Source: Streptomyces laurentii (GTDB taxonomy: Bacteria; Actinomycetota; Actinomycetes; Streptomycetales; Streptomycetaceae). Taken from it: a DNA stretch of 64,000 nt. Below are positions 25,175 to 33,767 of this stretch, in pieces. Below the pieces are notes generated by a model. The model had not been told where the DNA came from, searched no databases, and saw only the letters and a program-made list of their open reading frames with translations. The position numbers and the translations under genes were made by a program. Where the stretch lies: assembly GCA_002355495.1 (NCBI GenBank), contig AP017424.1, forward strand, positions 1 through 64,000. The letters run 5' to 3'. Every line of letters begins with the position of its first letter. Positions within the stretch are counted from its first letter, which is position 1.

Positions 25175-25781
25175 GGCGTCTCCTGTGGTGGTGGCCGCCC
25201 GCTGTGGCCTGGAGCGGGTAAGCCGACACCTACCCCCGCAACTACTCTTTGTAATCGTTGCTGGTGGGGGTGTGAAGAGGCAGGGGAAGCGCCCGAGGAG
25301 CGCGCCGTGTCGTGTCGCCGGGTGGTGAGGGGATGCGCCCCTTCCCCGCTCCTTGCCCGCCGGTTCGGCGCCGGTGGGGCGGCGGGTGTGGGGCACTGGT
25401 GGCGCCGGCAAAGCGCCGGTACGCCGGCGGTGGCGCGGGCGAAAGGGGCCTGGGGGGGTGCGCCGGTGGTACGCGCCGGGGGTACGCGCCCGGGGAGGGC
25501 GGTGCGGCGGGAGGGCCTGCTGCGGCCGGCGTCGTCGACGGTTGTTCCCCCGCGCGCGACTGCGGCGAGCGCGGCCCCGTACCCCTGCAGGCGTGGCGAG
25601 AAGGCCAAGGGAGGGGTGGCGGGGTGGTGGTGACGCCGTGGGGTGTCCGTTCGGGCGGGCTGTTCGCGTGCCGGGGGTTGCTCAGCGCGCCCGTCCGCTG
25701 GGTGCTTCGGGCGGACGGGCGCGGTGGCAGGACGGGCGCGGTGGGCCGGAGGCCGGGCGCGGTGGGCCGGAGGCCGGGCGG
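25175..25781. other. Intergenic region with 20-bp tandem repeat
   Basis: No convincing gene. It holds the promoter for the VWA-protease gene, with an AT-richer patch around 25238-25265. Near the left gene there are two tandem copies of a 20-bp GCGGTGGGCCGGAGGCCGGG unit (about 25748-25788). Otherwise it is GC-rich spacer with short inverted GCGCCGG words. Confidence 0.5.
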
Positions 25782-26150
25782 TCAGGAGACGCGCTTGAGG
25801 GTCCAGGCGTTGTTGTTGAAGCCGCCGTTGGGGAAGGCGACGCAGCCGCTGCTGTAGTACGAGGCGGTCGCCACCCAGCCGGCCGGGTAGTAGGTGGAGC
25901 CGCACGCCTCGACGACGGTGCCCACGGGCAGGCCGGTCAGCTGCTTGATCTGCTTGATGTTCGGGGCGAAGTTCTGGGTGCCGCAGCTCGGGCTGTAACC
26001 CCAGTTGACGTCGACGTAGCCGGCGGGGGTGGCGCTGCTCGCGCAGGTCGTGGTCACGTCTCCGGGCGCGGCCTGGGCGGGAGCGGCACTGAGCGCGAAC
26101 ATCGCCGCGGTACCGGCGAGGGCCATGGCGGTGGTGCGCAGACGGGTCAC
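25782..26150 (-). CDS. Small secreted cysteine-containing protein
   Basis: A 122-residue precursor: signal peptide 1-28 (TRLRTTAMALAGTAAMFALS then APAQAAPG), then a mature domain of about 94 residues with four cysteines (TTCASS, PSCGTQ, EACGSTYY, SGCVAF) and many aromatic residues (VDVNWGYS, YYPAGWVATASYYS). Two disulfides are likely. The fold resembles small extracellular inhibitor or binding modules but I do not recognise the family. GTG at 26150 is chosen because GGAGACCGCT precedes it and the signal peptide begins there. Confidence 0.8.
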   Translation of the reverse strand: MTRLRTTAMALAGTAAMFALSAAPAQAAPGDVTTTCASSATPAGYVDVNWGYSPSCGTQNFAPNIKQIKQLTGLPVGTVVEACGSTYYPAGWVATASYYSSGCVAFPNGGFNNNAWTLKRVS

Positions 26151-26473
26151 AGCGGTCTCCTTGGATACGAAAAGGGTGCCGGTCGGACATGGCAGGCCAT
26201 TCCTACGGCACGCTTCCGGACGCGTGACAGCTGGTTTTCGGCCGGGACGATCACGCCACGCGGTCGGCTGGGGCCGGGTCCGGGGCCGGTAGGGGGTGGG
26301 GGCGGTCCGGCAGGGGTCCGGGCCGGTGGCGGCAGGGGCCGCAAGGGGCGGGGCGGGGCGGGAAAGGCGGGTCGGGGAAGCGGGCCGGGCCGGCTCCGGG
26401 GGCGGGGGTCGCCCCGGCCGGAAGCGGGGGGTGGCGGGCCCGCGGCCTGGGTGGCCGCGCGCCCGCTCCCCTG
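26151..26473. other. Spacer between secDF and the small secreted gene
   Basis: Contains the promoter region of the small secreted gene and very G-rich sequence following secDF. No gene or clear hairpin with a tail was found. Confidence 0.4.
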
Positions 26474-28936
26474 TCAGACGACCGCGCCTGTCGGGTCGGT
26501 GGTCTTCTCGCGGACCGCGCGGACGGGCGCGGGGCTGCGGCTTTCCAGGGTGACCGCGAGGGGCAGGGCGGTGAAGACGGTCGAGGCCATGCCGAGGACG
26601 ACACCGGCCAGCAGGGCCACGGAGAAGTCCGCGAGGGTGTCGCCGCCGAGGACCGCGAGGGCCATGAGGACGAACAGCGCGCCCATGCCGGTGTTGACCG
26701 TGCGGGGCAGGGTCTGGGCGACGGCCCGGTCGGCGAGGTCCGCGAGCGGGATCCGGCCGCCCTTGCGGCGCAGTTCGCGCAGCCGGTCCAGGACCACGAC
26801 GGAGTCGTTGACCGAGTAGCCGACGACGGTCAGCAGCGCGGCCAGGAAGACGCTGTCCACCGGTTTGCCGAGCCAGGCGAACAGTCCGATGACCAGCAGG
26901 ACGTCCTGGGCCATGGCGGCGACCGCGGCCGCGGCGTAGGTCCAGCGGAAGCGGATGGACAGGTAGAGGAGCTGGGCGGCGACGGCGAGCCCGAGGGCGA
27001 GGAGGGCGTGGGTGCGCAGTTCGCCGCCGAGGCTGGGGCCGATCAGGTCGTCGCGTTCGACGGTCAAGGGGCCGGCGGCCTTGGTGAGGGCCTCGGTGAT
27101 GCGGGTCTGGGCCGTGTCGGCGGTGTCCCCCACCCGTACGGTGATGTCCCGGCCGCCGTCGCCGGTGGTCTGGACGACGGCGTCCGCGAAGCCCGCGGCG
27201 GTGACGGCCGCGCGGGCCGTGTCGGCGTCGACCGGGCGGGTGGCGGTGTAGCGGACGTCGCGGCCGCCGGTGAACTCCACGCCGAACTCCACGCCCCGTA
27301 CGCCGATTCCGGCGAGGGCGAGCAGCAGCAGGGCGGTGCCGGCGGTGTACCAGGTGCGCCGGCGGCGCATCAGGCGCGGGGGGCGGCGGTTCAGCCGGGT
27401 GCGCAGCCGGCCGAGGCCGGCCATGCCGGTGAGGGCGGGCCTGCGCCGGACGGCGCCGATACGCAGGGCCGCGTCGGCGAGGAGCCGGGTGATGATCATG
27501 GCGGTGATCATCGAGGCGAGGACGCCGATGGCCAGGGTCACACCGAAGCCCTTGACGGGGCCGGTGGCGAAGGCGAAGAGCAGGCCGGCGGCGAGGAGGG
27601 TGGTGATGTTGGAGTCGGCCACCGCGCTCCACGCCTTGCCGAACGCGGTGTGCAGGGGGCGGCGCGGGTCACGGGCCAGTGCGTCGGGGCCGAGCGTCGC
27701 GCGGGTGAGCGGGGTGGTGGCGCCCTTGCGGCGGGTACCGCCGGTGCCGGTACGGCCCGTGGTGCCGGTACGGCGGGTGGTGCGGGTGGGGTCGCCGAGG
27801 GCCGCGTATTCCTCTCTGGCCCGTTCGAAGACGAGGACGTTGGCGTCGACGGCGATGCCGACGGCGAGGACGAAGCCGGCGAGCCCCGGCAGGGTGAGGG
27901 TGGCGCCGAGCGCGACGACGGCCGCGTAGGAGATCAGTCCGTACAGGGCGAGGGCGATCGTGGCGAGGAAGCCGAGGAGCCGGTAGACGGCGATGACGAA
28001 GACGCCGGTGCAGGCGAGGCCGATGACGGCGGCCAGGGCGCTGGCGCGGATGGCGTCGGCGCCGAGGGTCGGGCCGACGGTGCTCTGTTCGACGGTGGTG
28101 ACGGGCAGGGGCAGCGCGCCGCCCTCGACGAGCGCGGCCAGGTCGCGGGCCTCGGCGGCGGAGAAGCCGCCGGTGATCTGGGTGGAGCCGCCGGTGATGC
28201 CGCTGCCGCAGGGCACGCCGGTCTGCATCGCGGGGGCGGAGACGATCCGGTCGTCGAGCACGATCGCGACCCGGCGGGCGGGGTCGGTGCCCGGGGCGCA
28301 GGCGGCCTGACCGGTGAGGCGGGCCCAGGCGTCGGCGGCGTCGCCGCGGAAGGTGAGGTCGACCGTCCAGCCGCGGGCGCCGGTGGTGTCGAAGGCCGCC
28401 TCGGCGCTCTTGACGCCGTCGCCGGTCAGGGCGGGGGCGGCGAGTGCGAGGAACCCGCCCGAACCCGCGGCGGGGGCCTTGTCGGGACTGGGACTGGGGT
28501 TGGGGTTGGGGTTGGGGGCGGCGTCGGGGTCGGCCAGGACCCGGCTGCCGTCGGCGGCGGGCGGGCCGGCCGGACCGTCGGCGGCGGAGACGACGGGGTG
28601 GAAGGTCAGCTGGGCGGTGCGGCCGATGACTTCGGCGGCCTCGCGCGGGTCGCGCAGGCCGGGGAGTTCGACGACGATCCGCTTCTCTCCGGAGCGGGCG
28701 AGCGAGGGTTCGGCGACGCCGAGGCCGTCGACCCGTTTGCGCAGCACTTCCAGGGCGCGGTCGGTGGCCGCGGCGTCGGCGCGGAGCTGGGGGGTGTCCT
28801 GGGTCTCCAGGACGATACGGGTGCCGCCGCGCAGATCGAGTCCGAGGCGGGGCGGGGTGGTCAGGGCGGTCCACAGGGCGAGCGCGACGACGGCGAGCGC
28901 GAGCAGCGCACGCCGGAGCGCGGCGGACGAAGACAT
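26474..28936 (-). CDS. secDF: Fused SecDF translocase subunit
   Basis: An 820-residue RND-type membrane protein joining SecD and SecF. The SecD half has one N-terminal helix, LDLRGGTRIVLE, the P1 domain with GRTAQLTFHPVV, then IGIA-type helices and DANVLVFERAREEYA. The SecF half has GVEFTGGRDVRYT, then GYSVNDSVVVLDRLRE. A Gly/Ser/Pro insert near residues 130-160 (NPNPNPSPSP) comes from a DNA repeat. SecDF uses the proton gradient to pull exported proteins outward after SecA. Streptomyces usually also has separate secD and secF genes in the core, so this fused copy is probably accessory. ATG at 28936 gives a standard signal-anchor helix. Confidence 0.92.
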   Translation of the reverse strand: MSSSAALRRALLALAVVALALWTALTTPPRLGLDLRGGTRIVLETQDTPQLRADAAATDRALEVLRKRVDGLGVAEPSLARSGEKRIVVELPGLRDPREAAEVIGRTAQLTFHPVVSAADGPAGPPAADGSRVLADPDAAPNPNPNPSPSPDKAPAAGSGGFLALAAPALTGDGVKSAEAAFDTTGARGWTVDLTFRGDAADAWARLTGQAACAPGTDPARRVAIVLDDRIVSAPAMQTGVPCGSGITGGSTQITGGFSAAEARDLAALVEGGALPLPVTTVEQSTVGPTLGADAIRASALAAVIGLACTGVFVIAVYRLLGFLATIALALYGLISYAAVVALGATLTLPGLAGFVLAVGIAVDANVLVFERAREEYAALGDPTRTTRRTGTTGRTGTGGTRRKGATTPLTRATLGPDALARDPRRPLHTAFGKAWSAVADSNITTLLAAGLLFAFATGPVKGFGVTLAIGVLASMITAMIITRLLADAALRIGAVRRRPALTGMAGLGRLRTRLNRRPPRLMRRRRTWYTAGTALLLLALAGIGVRGVEFGVEFTGGRDVRYTATRPVDADTARAAVTAAGFADAVVQTTGDGGRDITVRVGDTADTAQTRITEALTKAAGPLTVERDDLIGPSLGGELRTHALLALGLAVAAQLLYLSIRFRWTYAAAAVAAMAQDVLLVIGLFAWLGKPVDSVFLAALLTVVGYSVNDSVVVLDRLRELRRKGGRIPLADLADRAVAQTLPRTVNTGMGALFVLMALAVLGGDTLADFSVALLAGVVLGMASTVFTALPLAVTLESRSPAPVRAVREKTTDPTGAVV

Positions 28937-29077
28937 GGGTCCTCCACGGGCGGGGCACGGAACGCGCGCGGGGCGGGTGCCGTGCCGGGCGAGCTGGGGT
29001 TACGCGCGCGGCCGGACCGGAGGGCATGGCATGGGCAAACCCGCGTACGAGCAAGCCCGCGTACGGACATGCCCGTC

Positions 29078-29109
29078 TGCGGGCATTCCTGCCTGCGGGC
29101 ATTCCTGCC
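29078..29109. repeat. 16-bp tandem duplication upstream of secDF
   Basis: TGCGGGCATTCCTGCC is present twice head to tail, within a wider patch rich in CGGGCAT and CTTGCGG words. It is non-coding, in the leader region of secDF. Confidence 0.8.
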
Positions 29110-29194
29110 TGCGGGCTCGCCGGCTTGGGCTTGCGGTACGGGCTTCGGCTTGCGGGCATGCCTCGGGACCGGACGGCGGCGCGGTGAAAAGGCG

Positions 29195-29788
29195 TCAGCT
29201 GTGCCGGGTGGAGGGAGGACCCCGGGGGGCCTGGGGGTCGTACGGGAGGCCGGGCGGGGCGCGCTCGCGGCGCGGGTCCGCTTCGACGCGCCCGCGTACG
29301 GGTTCGCCGCCGGCCGTCCGCAGGAGCGGGGGCGCGGCGGGCGGTGCCGGGAACCGTACGGTGTGCTCGACGGCGGCCGGGAGTTCGGCGGCCTCGGCGG
29401 CCGAAGCCGCCGAGGTGGGGCCGGTGGTGTGGGGGTGGGGGTCGTCGGCGGGCGCCGCCGAAACACCGTCCGCGACCGCGGCCGCGGCTGCCGAAGCCGG
29501 CAGGGGCGCGGGCAGGGATGCGGCCGCGTGGGCCGATGCCGATGCCGATGCCGATGCCGGTGCCGGTGCCGGTGCCGGTGCCGCGAGGAAGACGCACAGC
29601 GCGTACAGCAGCGCCGGGAGGAACCGGGCCAGGGCCCTGCCGCCGTACGGGCGCGGGGTGTGGTGGGTCCGGGCGCGGGCGGGCAGGCGTGTCGTGTGCA
29701 CCGCCCACCCCCGTCGTCCGGCCGTGTCCTTCGTCGTGACACCGTGTCGGCCCAGCGTAGACGGGTGGCGGCGGGCGCGGGACACCAC
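29195..29788 (-). CDS. Membrane-anchored Ala/Pro-rich hypothetical protein
   Basis: Up to 197 residues, or about 170 if it starts at an internal GTG near 29706. There is one hydrophobic helix (ALARFLPALLYALCVFLAAP), then an Ala/Ser/Pro-rich stretch partly encoded by a 6-bp repeat, and an acidic-to-basic tail ending PYDPQAPRGPPSTRHS. The composition suggests a membrane-anchored or secreted disordered protein. No family is recognised, and a non-coding reading is possible. It lies upstream of secDF on the same strand. Confidence 0.45.
   Translation of the reverse strand: MVSRARRHPSTLGRHGVTTKDTAGRRGWAVHTTRLPARARTHHTPRPYGGRALARFLPALLYALCVFLAAPAPAPAPASASASASAHAAASLPAPLPASAAAAAVADGVSAAPADDPHPHTTGPTSAASAAEAAELPAAVEHTVRFPAPPAAPPLLRTAGGEPVRGRVEADPRRERAPPGLPYDPQAPRGPPSTRHS
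29532..29583. repeat. Hexanucleotide repeat GCCGAT/GCCGGT
   Basis: Four GCCGAT units followed by four GCCGGT units encode alternating Ala-Ser or Ala-Pro in the hypothetical membrane protein. Slippage here would keep frame. Confidence 0.9.
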
Positions 29789-29873
29789 CAGGGGGTCCGG
29801 GCCCGGGCCTGGGGGCTGCCTGGGGCTGCCTGGGTGCTTCGTGCCGCTCCCCCGGTCCGGGCGCGGGGCGGGG

Positions 29874-30350
29874 TTATCGCGGTGCCGGTGTGGTGCGCCG
29901 GTCGTGGCGGGCGCGGGCGAGGCGGTGGGCCGTGCGCAGCAGGTCGCGGGTGGCGGCTTCGGTGCGCTCGCCCGGGTTCACCACGGCCAGCCAGGCGGCC
30001 GCGGCGTAGACGGGGTGGGCCGTCACGGTGTCGGTGGCGCCGGGGTCGGACGTGGCGGGGGCGGGTTCGTGGGGTGTGTGGCCGGTGTGCCGGCGGAACG
30101 CTTCCTTTCCGGCGGCGATGTTCACGCGGAAGGTGCCGGGGCGGTCCAGGCGCGAGGTCTCGTCGCCGGGGTGGTTCTTGGTCACGATCGTCGCGAACGG
30201 CTGCCCGGCCGGCGGGGCGGTGCCGTCGGGCGCGTAGGAGAAGAAGGTGTCGCCCCAGCTGATCTCCGGTGTGCCGTCGCCGGGTGCGGGGGTGAGGGTC
30301 AGGACGCCGTCGAGGCCGCTGACGAAGCTGATGATCTCGTCCTTGGTCAT
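29874..30350 (-). CDS. DUF6194 family protein
   Basis: A 158-residue cytoplasmic protein: MTKDEIISFVSGLDGV opens it, then ISWGDTFFSYAPDG, FATIVTKNHPGDETSRLDR, and FRVNIAAGKEAFRRHTGHTP. The C-terminal half has HPVYAAAAWLAVVNPGERT and a basic tail. This matches the DUF6194 (MmcQ/YjbR-like) layout common in Streptomyces; a nucleic-acid-binding role has been suggested for the wider fold but is not established. Its promoter lies in the short gap shared with the divergent MerR gene, so they may be a regulator-target pair. Confidence 0.8.
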   Translation of the reverse strand: MTKDEIISFVSGLDGVLTLTPAPGDGTPEISWGDTFFSYAPDGTAPPAGQPFATIVTKNHPGDETSRLDRPGTFRVNIAAGKEAFRRHTGHTPHEPAPATSDPGATDTVTAHPVYAAAAWLAVVNPGERTEAATRDLLRTAHRLARARHDRRTTPAPR

Positions 30351-30413
30351 GTGCTCTAGCGTGGCATTGAGGTGCTGGTGGAGACTTCGAGACCAAGGGG
30401 CGGGGGTGTGGGG

Positions 30414-31139
30414 GTGCCTAGTCTCAAATCGGGTGGTTTGCGTCCTGCTGATGTCGCGCGGCAGGCCGGGTACAGCGTGCAGCAGGTACGCAATCTCGAG
30501 CGTGACGGTGTGCTTCCGCCCGCGGCGCGTACGGCCGCGGGCTACCGGGTCTACGGGGAGATCCATCTGCGGTCCGCGCTGGCCTACCGGGCGCTGGCCG
30601 CGGGGACGGGGCCCGTCGAGGCCAAAAGAATCGTGCGGGCCTTCCACCGGCCGTCCGCCGCGCACGCGCTCGCGCTCCTCGACAGCGCGCACGCCCGGCT
30701 CGCCGCCGAACGCGCCGCACTGCACGAGGCCGAACAGGCCGCCCGGACCATCGCCGTCGAGCCGGTCGGCCAGGTCCGCGCGTCGGACTCGATGGGCGTG
30801 AGCGAACTCGCCGACGCCCTCGGGGTGCGGCCGTCGACGCTGCGGCACTGGCACGCGGAGGGTCTTGTCGTCCCGGACCGCGACCCGGTGCGCGCCGCCC
30901 GCCGCTACACGCCGTCCCAGGTGCGCGACGCGCGGATCGTGCACCAGCTGCGCCTGGCCGGATACCGCATCACTCCCCTGCGCGCGCTGATGCCGCGGCT
31001 GCGCGGCCACCGCCGTATGGAGGAGGTCGCCGCGGCGCTGGCCGGCAGGGACACCGCCCTGACCGCCCGCTCGCTCGCGCTCCTCGAGGGCGCCGCCGCG
31101 CTCAATGCCGTACTCCGCCTTCACGGGCAGGCCGGCTGA
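30414..31139 (+). CDS. TioE-type MerR-family transcriptional regulator
   Basis: A 241-residue regulator with two MerR-like helix-turn-helix units. The first (about residues 8-75) reads LRPADVARQAGYSVQQVRNL, then ERDGVLPPAARTAAGYRVYG. The second (about 118-185) reads GVSELADALGVRPSTLRHWH and RRYTPSQVRDARIVHQLRLAGY. This double arrangement is the TioE pattern. No cysteine effector cluster of the metal-sensing type is present. GTG at 30414 is chosen as it starts just before the first helix. It is divergent from the DUF6194 gene. Confidence 0.88.
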   Translation: MPSLKSGGLRPADVARQAGYSVQQVRNLERDGVLPPAARTAAGYRVYGEIHLRSALAYRALAAGTGPVEAKRIVRAFHRPSAAHALALLDSAHARLAAERAALHEAEQAARTIAVEPVGQVRASDSMGVSELADALGVRPSTLRHWHAEGLVVPDRDPVRAARRYTPSQVRDARIVHQLRLAGYRITPLRALMPRLRGHRRMEEVAAALAGRDTALTARSLALLEGAAALNAVLRLHGQAG

Positions 31140-31236
31140 TCACCGGGACGGGCCCTCACGGAGGGGGCCGGCGGGCCGGGGCGATTGCCGGCTCGCACGG
31201 GGGTGGTGGCAGCAGGCCGCGCTAGGGTCGGTCCGC

Positions 31237-31782
31237 ATGATCGTATGGCTCAACGGCACCCACGGTGTGGGCAAGACGACGACGAGTGCGCTCGTGCAGC
31301 AGCTGATCTTGGATGCGCGGGTGCTGGACGCCGAGAAAGTCGGCGAGACGCTCATGGACATCACGCCGGGACTGCCCGGGACGGACAACTTCCAGCACTG
31401 GCCGCCATGGCGGCCGCTGGTCGTGGAGACCGCCCGGCGCGTACTCGACTACACCGGCGGCACGCTGGTGATGCCCATGACCGTCCTGTTCGAGCCGTAC
31501 TGGCGCGAGATCAGCGCGGGGCTCGCCCGACACGCCATCGAGGTACGGCACTTCGTCCTGCACGCCGACCCGGACACGCTGCGCCGGCGGATCGCGGGCG
31601 ACACGGTCACCGGCCCCGACTCGCCGTTCCGGCTGCGGCACCTGGAGCCGTACGCCCAGGCGGCCCGTACGTGGCTGCACGCCGAGGCCGAGGTCGTCGA
31701 CACCACGCACCTGACGCCCGGCCAGGCCGCCCGGCACATCGCCGAGGCCGTCGGCGTCCGGGCCGGGGAACCGCTGCTCTGA
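31237..31782 (+). CDS. TmrB-like P-loop NTPase
   Basis: A 181-residue AAA/kinase-fold protein beginning MIVWLNGTHGVGKTTTSALV, with the Walker A loop at residues 7-15. Further features are VMPMTVLFEPYWREISAGL, then FVLHADPDTLRRRIAGDTV, typical of the tunicamycin-resistance ATP-binding (TmrB-like) branch of small kinases. It may confer self-protection or act on a small-molecule kinase substrate. ATG at 31237 puts the P-loop at the usual position. It follows the MerR gene by about 100 bases, so read-through is possible. Confidence 0.85.
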   Translation: MIVWLNGTHGVGKTTTSALVQQLILDARVLDAEKVGETLMDITPGLPGTDNFQHWPPWRPLVVETARRVLDYTGGTLVMPMTVLFEPYWREISAGLARHAIEVRHFVLHADPDTLRRRIAGDTVTGPDSPFRLRHLEPYAQAARTWLHAEAEVVDTTHLTPGQAARHIAEAVGVRAGEPLL

Positions 31783-32271
31783 AGCGTGCGGGAGCACCGG
31801 CCGGCGAAGGAGAAGGCCGCGGCGGCAAGGGGGCGGGGGCGGGGCGGGGTTTCTCCGCCGGCCGCGGCCGGGGTACTGAGGAGGCCGGCCGACCTGCGGC
31901 TTGCGGCTTGCGGCTTGCGGCTTGCGGCTTGCGGCTTGCGGCTTGCGGCTTGCGGCTTGCGGCTTGCGGCTTGCGGCTTGCGGCTTGCGGGAGGATCTTT
32001 CCCTGCGGTGCCGTCGCGCAGCGTGTGTGGGGCGTCGACGAGGTCTTCCGGCGGCAGTCGCGGCCCGGCACGAAGCGCTCGCGCGCGGCCTCGGCTACGG
32101 CCTCGCGCACGGCCACCGGCCGGTTGCGGTACATCGCGGCCGCCCTCCCGCAGTGCCTCGCCCGCCCGGCCCCGGGAACAGGAGCGGGAGCGGGGTGCAG
32201 GAGCGGGAGCGGGCTGATGCGGTGGTGCCCCCGGTTGGTCGCGGTTGCGGTGCCGCCCTTGTGCGACGGGG
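31783..32271. other. Non-coding gap carrying a heptamer repeat array
   Basis: No supported gene. It contains the 7-bp repeat array listed separately and a second, shorter repeated GGAGCGGGAGCGGG patch near 32180-32215. It separates the plus-strand MerR/TmrB pair from the minus-strand redox operon, so it is a convergent junction. Confidence 0.5.
31895..31990. repeat. GCGGCTT heptamer tandem array (about 13.7 copies)
   Basis: The 7-bp unit runs without interruption for 96 bases. A 7-bp period is not compatible with a conserved frame, and all six frames stay open because the unit contains no stop. It is intergenic and a likely variable-number locus. Confidence 0.95.
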
Positions 32272-33570
32272 TCAGGCCGGGGTGAGGGTGGTGCGGCTGA
32301 TGTCGTCGGCGAGCTGGGCCTGGTAGGCGGTGATGCGGGCGGCGCGGTTGGCGGTGAGGGCGCCGATGAGGCGGTCGTCGCGGTAGTAGGCGATGTCGAG
32401 GCGGCGGCGTTCGGGGTCGAGTTCGCGTACCTCGGTGCGGTCGGCGTACCGGGGCAGGCCGACGGCGCGCAGGCGGACGCCGTACTGGGTGGACCAGAAG
32501 GAGGCGACCGGGTGGTAGGGGACGGGGGTGTGGGGGTGGAGCAGGTTGTGGGCGGCGGCGCGGGCCTGTTCGGCGGCGTTGCTCCAGTGGCCGAGGTTGA
32601 TGAGGCCGGGGGTGTGGGGGTGGGGGAAGCGGGTGATGTCGCCGGCGGCGGTGATGCGGGGCTGGGGGCGTCCGTGGACGTCCAGGACGCGGGTGTAGGC
32701 GTCGGTGACCAGACCGCCGTCGAGGCGCAGGCCGGAGGTGGCCAGCCAGTCGGTGTGCGGGAGTGCGCCGAGGGCGAGCAGGACGGTGTCGGCGCTCAGG
32801 GTGCGGGTGCCGTCGGGGCCGGTGAGGGTGGCGTGGGTGGGGTGGTCGGTGCCGGTGAGGGCGGTGACGGTGTGGCCGGTGAGGATCTCGACGCCGGCGT
32901 CCTGGTGCAGGCGGGTGAGGAAGGCGGCGGCTTCGGGGCCGACCGCGCTGTGCAGCGCGAGGGGTTCGGGGGTGACGAGGGTGACGGTGTGGCCGAGTTC
33001 GCGGGCGACGGAGGCGATTTCGCAGCCGATGAATCCGCCGCCGGCGATCAGCAGGTGCCGGGGGGTGGCGGGGTCGAGGTCGGTCTTGAGGGCGCGGGCG
33101 TCGTCGAGGGTGCGCAGGGTGTGGACGCCGCGGGCCGGCAGCGGGCCGGGCCAGCTGCGGGCGGTGGCTCCGGTGGCGATGACCAGGGCGTCGTAGGGGT
33201 GGGTGGTGTCGTCGTCGAGGTGGACGAGGCGGGCGGCGGTGTCGAGGTGGACGGCGCGGCGCCCGTAGTACTCGTTCAGGGCGAGGGGGGCGGTGTCCTC
33301 CAGCGCGAGACCGGCGGGGGTGGTGCGGCCCTGCAGGAGTTCCTTGGACAGCGGCGGCCGGTCGTAGGGCGCGTGGGGTTCGGCGCCGATGAGGGTGAGC
33401 GGGCCGTGGTGGCCGGCCTCGCGCAGGGCCTGGGCGGCGCGCAGGCCGGCCAGGGACGCGCCGACGACGACGATCCTCTCCGGCACCCCCGACACCTCCC
33501 GTGTGTCGGACGCCTCGGGTACCTCGCTCGGGCCGGGGGTCCCCTGGGCCTGGGGGGTGTGGGGGGTCAC
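32272..33570 (-). CDS. FAD-dependent ferredoxin reductase
   Basis: A 432-residue pyridine-nucleotide-disulphide-type oxidoreductase. The FAD dinucleotide fold is VVVGASLAGLRAAQALRE (about residues 34-51), the NAD(P) fold is LLIAGGGFIGCEIASVAREL, and the flavin-closing motif is ITAAGDI. A 30-residue polar leader precedes the core. Such enzymes pass electrons from NAD(P)H to small iron-sulfur ferredoxins. It starts at GTG overlapping the ferredoxin stop by four bases, making the pair translationally coupled. No P450 is in this operon, so the electron acceptor beyond the ferredoxin is unknown; the upstream PPOX-like protein is the obvious candidate. Confidence 0.92.
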   Translation of the reverse strand: MTPHTPQAQGTPGPSEVPEASDTREVSGVPERIVVVGASLAGLRAAQALREAGHHGPLTLIGAEPHAPYDRPPLSKELLQGRTTPAGLALEDTAPLALNEYYGRRAVHLDTAARLVHLDDDTTHPYDALVIATGATARSWPGPLPARGVHTLRTLDDARALKTDLDPATPRHLLIAGGGFIGCEIASVARELGHTVTLVTPEPLALHSAVGPEAAAFLTRLHQDAGVEILTGHTVTALTGTDHPTHATLTGPDGTRTLSADTVLLALGALPHTDWLATSGLRLDGGLVTDAYTRVLDVHGRPQPRITAAGDITRFPHPHTPGLINLGHWSNAAEQARAAAHNLLHPHTPVPYHPVASFWSTQYGVRLRAVGLPRYADRTEVRELDPERRRLDIAYYRDDRLIGALTANRAARITAYQAQLADDISRTTLTPA

Positions 33571-33767
33571 GGGGTTCCTTCGACGAGGATGGCGCGGACG
33601 GGGCAGACGGCGGCGGCCTTGACGACCTTGTCGTACAGGGCGGGGTCGGGGGTGGCGTCGTAGACGAGGTAGTCGTCGTCGTCGAAGGAGAAGACCTCGG
33701 GGGCGGCGAAGACGCACTGGCCGTGGCTCTCGCACAGGTTCATGTCGACAGTGATCTTCACGCTCAT
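33567..33767 (-). CDS. [3Fe-4S] ferredoxin
   Basis: A 66-residue ferredoxin with ligands C12, C18 and C55 (LCESHGQC then AAVCPVRA). The position that would be the fourth cysteine of a [4Fe-4S] cluster is His15, the usual sign of a P450-type three-iron ferredoxin. An acidic central strand (FSFDDDDY) suits docking to a reductase. It overlaps both neighbours by four bases, so all three proteins are made from one message in fixed ratio. Confidence 0.94.
   Translation of the reverse strand: MSVKITVDMNLCESHGQCVFAAPEVFSFDDDDYLVYDATPDPALYDKVVKAAAVCPVRAILVEGTP

Noticed and set aside
29195..29788. Treating the Ala/Pro-rich hypothetical gene as pure noise
   Set aside because: It keeps one good membrane helix and sits correctly upstream of secDF, so it is retained at low confidence.
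27008..30262. A 1084-codon open frame on the + strand opposite secDF
   Set aside because: It is the antisense shadow of secDF and neighbouring GC-rich sequence; its product is Gly/Glu/Arg/Val low complexity with no domain.
31895..31990. Heptamer array as part of a coding gene (open in all frames)
   Set aside because: The openness follows from the repeat unit lacking stops; flanking sequence has no protein character.
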